From NCBI RefSeq assembly GCF_001641335.1, contig NZ_LVEM01000004.1, forward strand, positions 810,100 through 874,099: a stretch of 64,000 nt of DNA, read 5' to 3'. The notes beneath the pieces are model-generated. The model did no database searches. It had not been told where the DNA came from and saw only the letters and a list, made by a program, of their open reading frames with translations. The stretch is from Bradyrhizobium stylosanthis. Lineage in GTDB: Bacteria; Pseudomonadota; Alphaproteobacteria; Rhizobiales; Xanthobacteraceae. The position numbers and the translations under genes were made by a program. This document shows positions 60,723 to 64,000 of this stretch, piece after piece (position 1 is the first letter of the stretch; every line of letters starts with the position of its first letter).

Positions 60723-62093
60723 ATGGTCCGAGCTGCGAAAATTGGGTTGGCGGTTGCATTCATCGCAGCAGGTCTGCTCTTCAGCAAAATCTATGCTGCC
60801 AATCAAACGACATCCTTCTGGGTTGGCAAGCAGCCGTTGCCCGAGCGGGCCGAGCGGCCGATCATCGGTCTTGGCGTGCACTTCGGGATAGGGGGAGAAT
60901 ATGGCTATTCTCCTCAAAAGTCTGCGCAGGTGTTGCGTTCCGATGCCTTCGATTCAGTCAGGGACGATCTTGCCTGGAGCCTGTTTCAGGCCGCGCCGCT
61001 GCCCGGCGGCGGGTCAACGCCAGTTGCCCGCGAGCCAGCCAAGCTGTTCTCTTTTCTCGACCAGACCCAGGCAAAGCCATTGCTCATCCTGGGTCACCCA
61101 AATCCGCTCGTTCCCGATGGTCAGCCTCCGCTGACCGATGTCGGCCGAAAGAGTTTCGCCGACTTTGCGGCGAAAGCCGTTGTGGCCACCGCCAAGCGTA
61201 ACCCGATCTACGAGATCTGGAACGAATGGAATATGAACGCCGTGCTGGGGCGCCCTTTCCTGGTCGGTGAAGGCGATCCGAGCGATCCGCGCGCGGCGGC
61301 CAATTACTCCGCGCTCGCGAAGGAAGCGGTTGCCAAGATACGCAGCGTAGCGCCTCAGGCACAGGTGCTGGTCGGTGCGGTCGGAATGGACCCGGACTGG
61401 AAATGGACCATGGCGCTCGTCCGGTCCGGAGCGCTGGAAGGTGCGAGCGGCTTGTCCGTTCACATCTACAATCATTGCGAGCGCGAGGTGTCCAACCGCA
61501 CTGCCGAGGCTGCGATACGTCAGGTCAGCGCCTTGCGGAAGTTGCTGGACGCGGCCGGATCGAACCTCCCCGTCTACGTCACGGAGGTCGGTTGGCCGAC
61601 GACGTCGAAGATGTGCCCCATCTCCACGCAAACGGCCGCGAACAATATCGCACAATTCCTGCTGTGGACGGCGGCCACGCCCTGGATGAAAGGCGCCTGG
61701 GTCTACCAGATGAAGGATCAAGGTCAGGATCCCGCCGCTCTCGAAGACAATTTCGGCCTGTACGACTACGCCTACGCGCCAAAGCCCGCGGCATGCGCAA
61801 CCCGCGAGGCCATTCGCGTCATCAAGGCCGCGGGCCCGATGAGGCTCGAGCAACCCTCCCCCGGGCTCTTCGTCATCGAGACGACGACATCGGCAGGGAA
61901 GCAGCTGATTGCCTGGACCGCGCAAGACAACTCGTCGGCGACGCTTGAACTTCCGGGCGGCACAGAAGCGGAATTCGCGCCACTATGCCAGCAAGGGACG
62001 AAGTCGAACACGATACGGCTGGGGCCCACCCCCGTCGTCATCAACCTGCCGACGACAGCTCCCTTCGAGGTGAAGGCCACATTGGATCGCTGA
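60723..62093 (+). CDS. Exported GH-A-clan (GH39-like) glycosidase, copy 2
   Basis: 456 residues. N-terminal signal or anchor AKIGLAVAFIAAGLLFSKIYA. The barrel has FDSVRDDLAWSLF, acid/base Glu168 in YEIWNEWNMNAV, SVHIYNHC and nucleophile Glu288 in VYVTEVGWPT, so it shares motif order with copy 1. A C-terminal beta-rich part follows. GAGG lies upstream of the ATG. Likely a periplasmic glycosidase acting on the locus polymer or on lipid-linked intermediates. Confidence 0.82.
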   Translation: MVRAAKIGLAVAFIAAGLLFSKIYAANQTTSFWVGKQPLPERAERPIIGLGVHFGIGGEYGYSPQKSAQVLRSDAFDSVRDDLAWSLFQAAPLPGGGSTPVAREPAKLFSFLDQTQAKPLLILGHPNPLVPDGQPPLTDVGRKSFADFAAKAVVATAKRNPIYEIWNEWNMNAVLGRPFLVGEGDPSDPRAAANYSALAKEAVAKIRSVAPQAQVLVGAVGMDPDWKWTMALVRSGALEGASGLSVHIYNHCEREVSNRTAEAAIRQVSALRKLLDAAGSNLPVYVTEVGWPTTSKMCPISTQTAANNIAQFLLWTAATPWMKGAWVYQMKDQGQDPAALEDNFGLYDYAYAPKPAACATREAIRVIKAAGPMRLEQPSPGLFVIETTTSAGKQLIAWTAQDNSSATLELPGGTEAEFAPLCQQGTKSNTIRLGPTPVVINLPTTAPFEVKATLDR

Positions 62094-62313
62094 TCCGAGG
62101 TCGGCAGCTTTTCCCCGGAGGTGCCCAGCCAAGCTCAGCACTTCGGGGAGAATGGTTTCTACATGAAGATGACGAAGCGCGATGCAGGCGCCAGCCGCGT
62201 TGCAGGCGACGCCGGCAAGACGCGGCAGGACGACACTTCGGCGAGCGTTGAGGAATATCAGCTCTCAGCAGCTGGCCTTCACCAGCGGCTGACCAGCGAC
62301 CTGCAGCGGGCCG

Positions 62314-63738
62314 TCAGTAGGCTTCCTGATGGACCAGGGCCAGGGCCGTCTTGAAGATGATCTTGATGTCGAGCCAGATGCTCCAGTTGCTGACGTACCA
62401 GACATCATACTCGACGCGCTTTTCCATCAGATCGATCGTCGGCGTCTCACCGCGGAATCCATTGACCTGGGCCCAACCCGTCAGGCCCGGCTTCATGTGG
62501 TGGCGGTAGACGTAATTGCTGATCATCGGATCGTAATAGTTGTCATGCGCGAGCGCGTGCGGGCGCGGTCCGACCAGGGACATCTCGCCGCGCAGAACGT
62601 TCCAGAGCTGCGGGAGCTCGTCGATGCTGGTCCGCCGCAGCACGCGGCCGACACGGGTCACGCGCGCATCGCTCTTGGTCGCCTGCGTGACGACATGGCC
62701 GTTCTCGGCCACCGTCATCGAGCGGAACTTCCAGATCTCGAACTGCTTGCCGTTGAAGCCGCGGCGCGACTGCTTGAAGATGATCTTGCCCTTCGAATCC
62801 AGCTTGATCATGATCGCCGCCGTCACCAGCAGCGGCGCCAGCAGCAACAGCGCGAACGAGGCCAGTCCGATGTCGAGGCAGCGCTTCTGCGCCTGCTCGA
62901 ACACGCTGAGCGGCGCACGCTGGATCTCGATCGCGACCGTGCCGCTGACGGGCTGGAACGGACGCGAGACCAGATCGGCGATCGGGAAATCGGGCAGAAG
63001 GCGGATCGGCTGAGGCACGACACGCAGGTGCTGGCTCAGCTTCTGGAGAAGAGGCATCTCGTCCCAGTCGATGACCAGGAGATATTCTTCCACGTCCGCG
63101 GTCCGGGCCTGGCGAATGATGTCGCGGATCTCGCGCTCCCAACCCGCACCATCTTCGGAGGGCTCGAGCACGAAATGCCGCACGACGTTGAAGCCGTGCT
63201 TGCGCAGATCCTTGAAGCGGGTCGAGGTGAAGTCGAGCGGCTTGAGGCTCAGCAGCACGACCTTGCGGTCGACGAGACGGCCCTTGGCGTAGCTCGACGT
63301 GAGGGCGAGGCGCCAGAACACACGAAGCCCGCCGAGGGCCATGACGCCGGTCGCAGCGAACAACAGCGTGGTGCCGCGCGACAGCTCGGCGGAGGATTTC
63401 AGCAGGAACGCCTCGACCGCCAGGATGGTCAGCGAGATCAGCCAGATGGCCAGCGTCTTGCGCAGCTGCCAGACGGTGCTGAGCAGGCGATGGTGGTCGT
63501 AGACGCCCTGGAAGTAAGCGATGGTGACGAACACCGCGCCGACGACGAGCCCGGCGCCGACGGATGAATCCTGCTCGGCCACGAGCACGCGATAGAGGCC
63601 GCTCGCGACGAAGTAGCTGAACAGCACCGCAGCGAAGTCACCGGCGATGAGCGCAATCTGGAGAGGTCTTTGAAGGGCACCGCGCCGATTCGATATAACC
63701 GAATAGTAGTTTTCCGAACCGTAAGTTGCTACAGCCAT
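62314..63738 (-). CDS. Polyprenyl phosphoglycosyltransferase initiating repeat-unit synthesis (WcaJ-like)
   Basis: 474 residues. Four N-terminal helices and a CoA-binding-like domain (VDRKVVLLSL...EYLLVIDWDEM) precede the C-terminal bacterial sugar transferase domain: QKRCLDIGLASFALLLLAPLLV, GKIIFKQSRRGFNGKQFEIWKFRSM, RTSIDELPQLWNVLRGEMSLVGPRP and HMKPGLTGWAQVNGFRGET. The catalytic Asp-Glu pair is in SIDELPQ. It transfers a sugar-1-phosphate (usually glucose or galactose) to undecaprenyl phosphate as the first step. It is likely monocistronic with its own upstream region. Confidence 0.94.
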   Translation of the reverse strand: MAVATYGSENYYSVISNRRGALQRPLQIALIAGDFAAVLFSYFVASGLYRVLVAEQDSSVGAGLVVGAVFVTIAYFQGVYDHHRLLSTVWQLRKTLAIWLISLTILAVEAFLLKSSAELSRGTTLLFAATGVMALGGLRVFWRLALTSSYAKGRLVDRKVVLLSLKPLDFTSTRFKDLRKHGFNVVRHFVLEPSEDGAGWEREIRDIIRQARTADVEEYLLVIDWDEMPLLQKLSQHLRVVPQPIRLLPDFPIADLVSRPFQPVSGTVAIEIQRAPLSVFEQAQKRCLDIGLASFALLLLAPLLVTAAIMIKLDSKGKIIFKQSRRGFNGKQFEIWKFRSMTVAENGHVVTQATKSDARVTRVGRVLRRTSIDELPQLWNVLRGEMSLVGPRPHALAHDNYYDPMISNYVYRHHMKPGLTGWAQVNGFRGETPTIDLMEKRVEYDVWYVSNWSIWLDIKIIFKTALALVHQEAY

Positions 63739-64000
63739 CCGAACCTCGCTGCCTCGTCACGCACTCGCAGTCGATACTGCGAGCAAATCGATCCAAATTT
63801 TAAACGCGCGCCGAAGTATATCTTAACTAAACAAAGCGACATTGCGGCAGTGCAATGGAAAAATCAAATCGATTTTTATGCATCGCAGCACCGCAACGAT
63901 GGAATGCACAAACGACTGTCACACACGTGACAATTATGCGGGCAACTCGCCACGATTATCGACAAATCGCGTCATATGCGCGCAGCGCGACGCGCGCATT
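63739..64000. promoter_or_regulatory. AT-rich upstream region of the initiating transferase gene
   Basis: 262 bp, strongly AT-rich from 63790 to 63900. It contains an inverted pair aaaaatc 63859-63865 / gattttt 63871-63877 and must hold the promoter of the WcaJ-like gene. AT-rich upstream regions of rhizobial polysaccharide genes often bind silencers such as MucR; I do not claim a specific site. No gene is seen to the window end. Confidence 0.4.

Noticed and set aside
62096..62354. Small open frames between the GH gene and the initiating transferase
   Set aside because: Low-complexity sequence, overlapping the end of the transferase gene on the other strand; AAGATG context lacks a proper ribosome-binding site.

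Overview
The window is high-GC DNA with codon use, dispersed palindromic repeats and gene content typical of a Bradyrhizobium-like alphaproteobacterium. Two stress promoters of the alphaproteobacterial EcfG type (GGAAC-N16-CGTT) support this. The genus is inferred from these patterns, not from a database search. I saw no rRNA, tRNA, CRISPR array, insertion sequence or replication origin.

Left part, about 1-30.5 kb, is mixed housekeeping, stress and catabolic sequence. In order: the tail of an OmpA-type protein; a PMT-family mannosyltransferase divergent from a FecR-domain/beta-barrel gene pair; two VOC-fold genes and a His-rich cupin; an EcfG-driven CsbD protein; an FKBP isomerase; gamma-glutamyltransferase; trhO-slyX; a membrane diguanylate cyclase; and an EcfG-driven 71-residue protein divergent from hemE. 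Next come a divergent HemC paralogue, a GMC oxidoreductase and a TetR repressor with a tandem operator in front of a SnoaL-like gene. These are followed by a GGDEF-EAL protein, an exported cupin, a VanA-like/GntR/VanB-like operon with candidate operators, phosphoglucomutase, an exported alpha/beta hydrolase, an OmpR-type response regulator, a metallo-beta-lactamase-fold hydrolase and an aldose-1-epimerase-like protein.

Right part, about 29-64 kb, is a large surface-polysaccharide locus of the Wzy-dependent kind. It encodes sugar nucleotide supply (UDP-glucose dehydrogenase, a UDP-glucuronate-epimerase-like protein, with pgm nearby), the initiating polyprenyl phosphoglycosyltransferase, six glycosyltransferases (five GT4, one GT2) and a methyltransferase. 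It also has two acyltransferase-3 proteins, two left-handed beta-helix acetyltransferases, a Wzx flippase, two O-antigen ligase/polymerase-type membrane proteins, a Wzc/GumC co-polymerase with fused kinase domain and a Wza-type export lipoprotein. Together these could assemble, decorate, polymerise and export one acidic exopolysaccharide.

The unusual part of this locus is what surrounds the standard machinery. There are three clan GH-A-like glycosidases. Two are exported and each lies beside one of two paralogous Cys-cluster GT4 genes. The third is the N-terminal domain of an 1121-residue protein with five tandem repeats and an RTX-like C-terminus. A pair of homologous small secreted proteins flanks a transglutaminase-like cysteine peptidase directly behind wzc. 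One membrane protein gene appears to start at a non-canonical AUU codon inside the 3' end of wzc.
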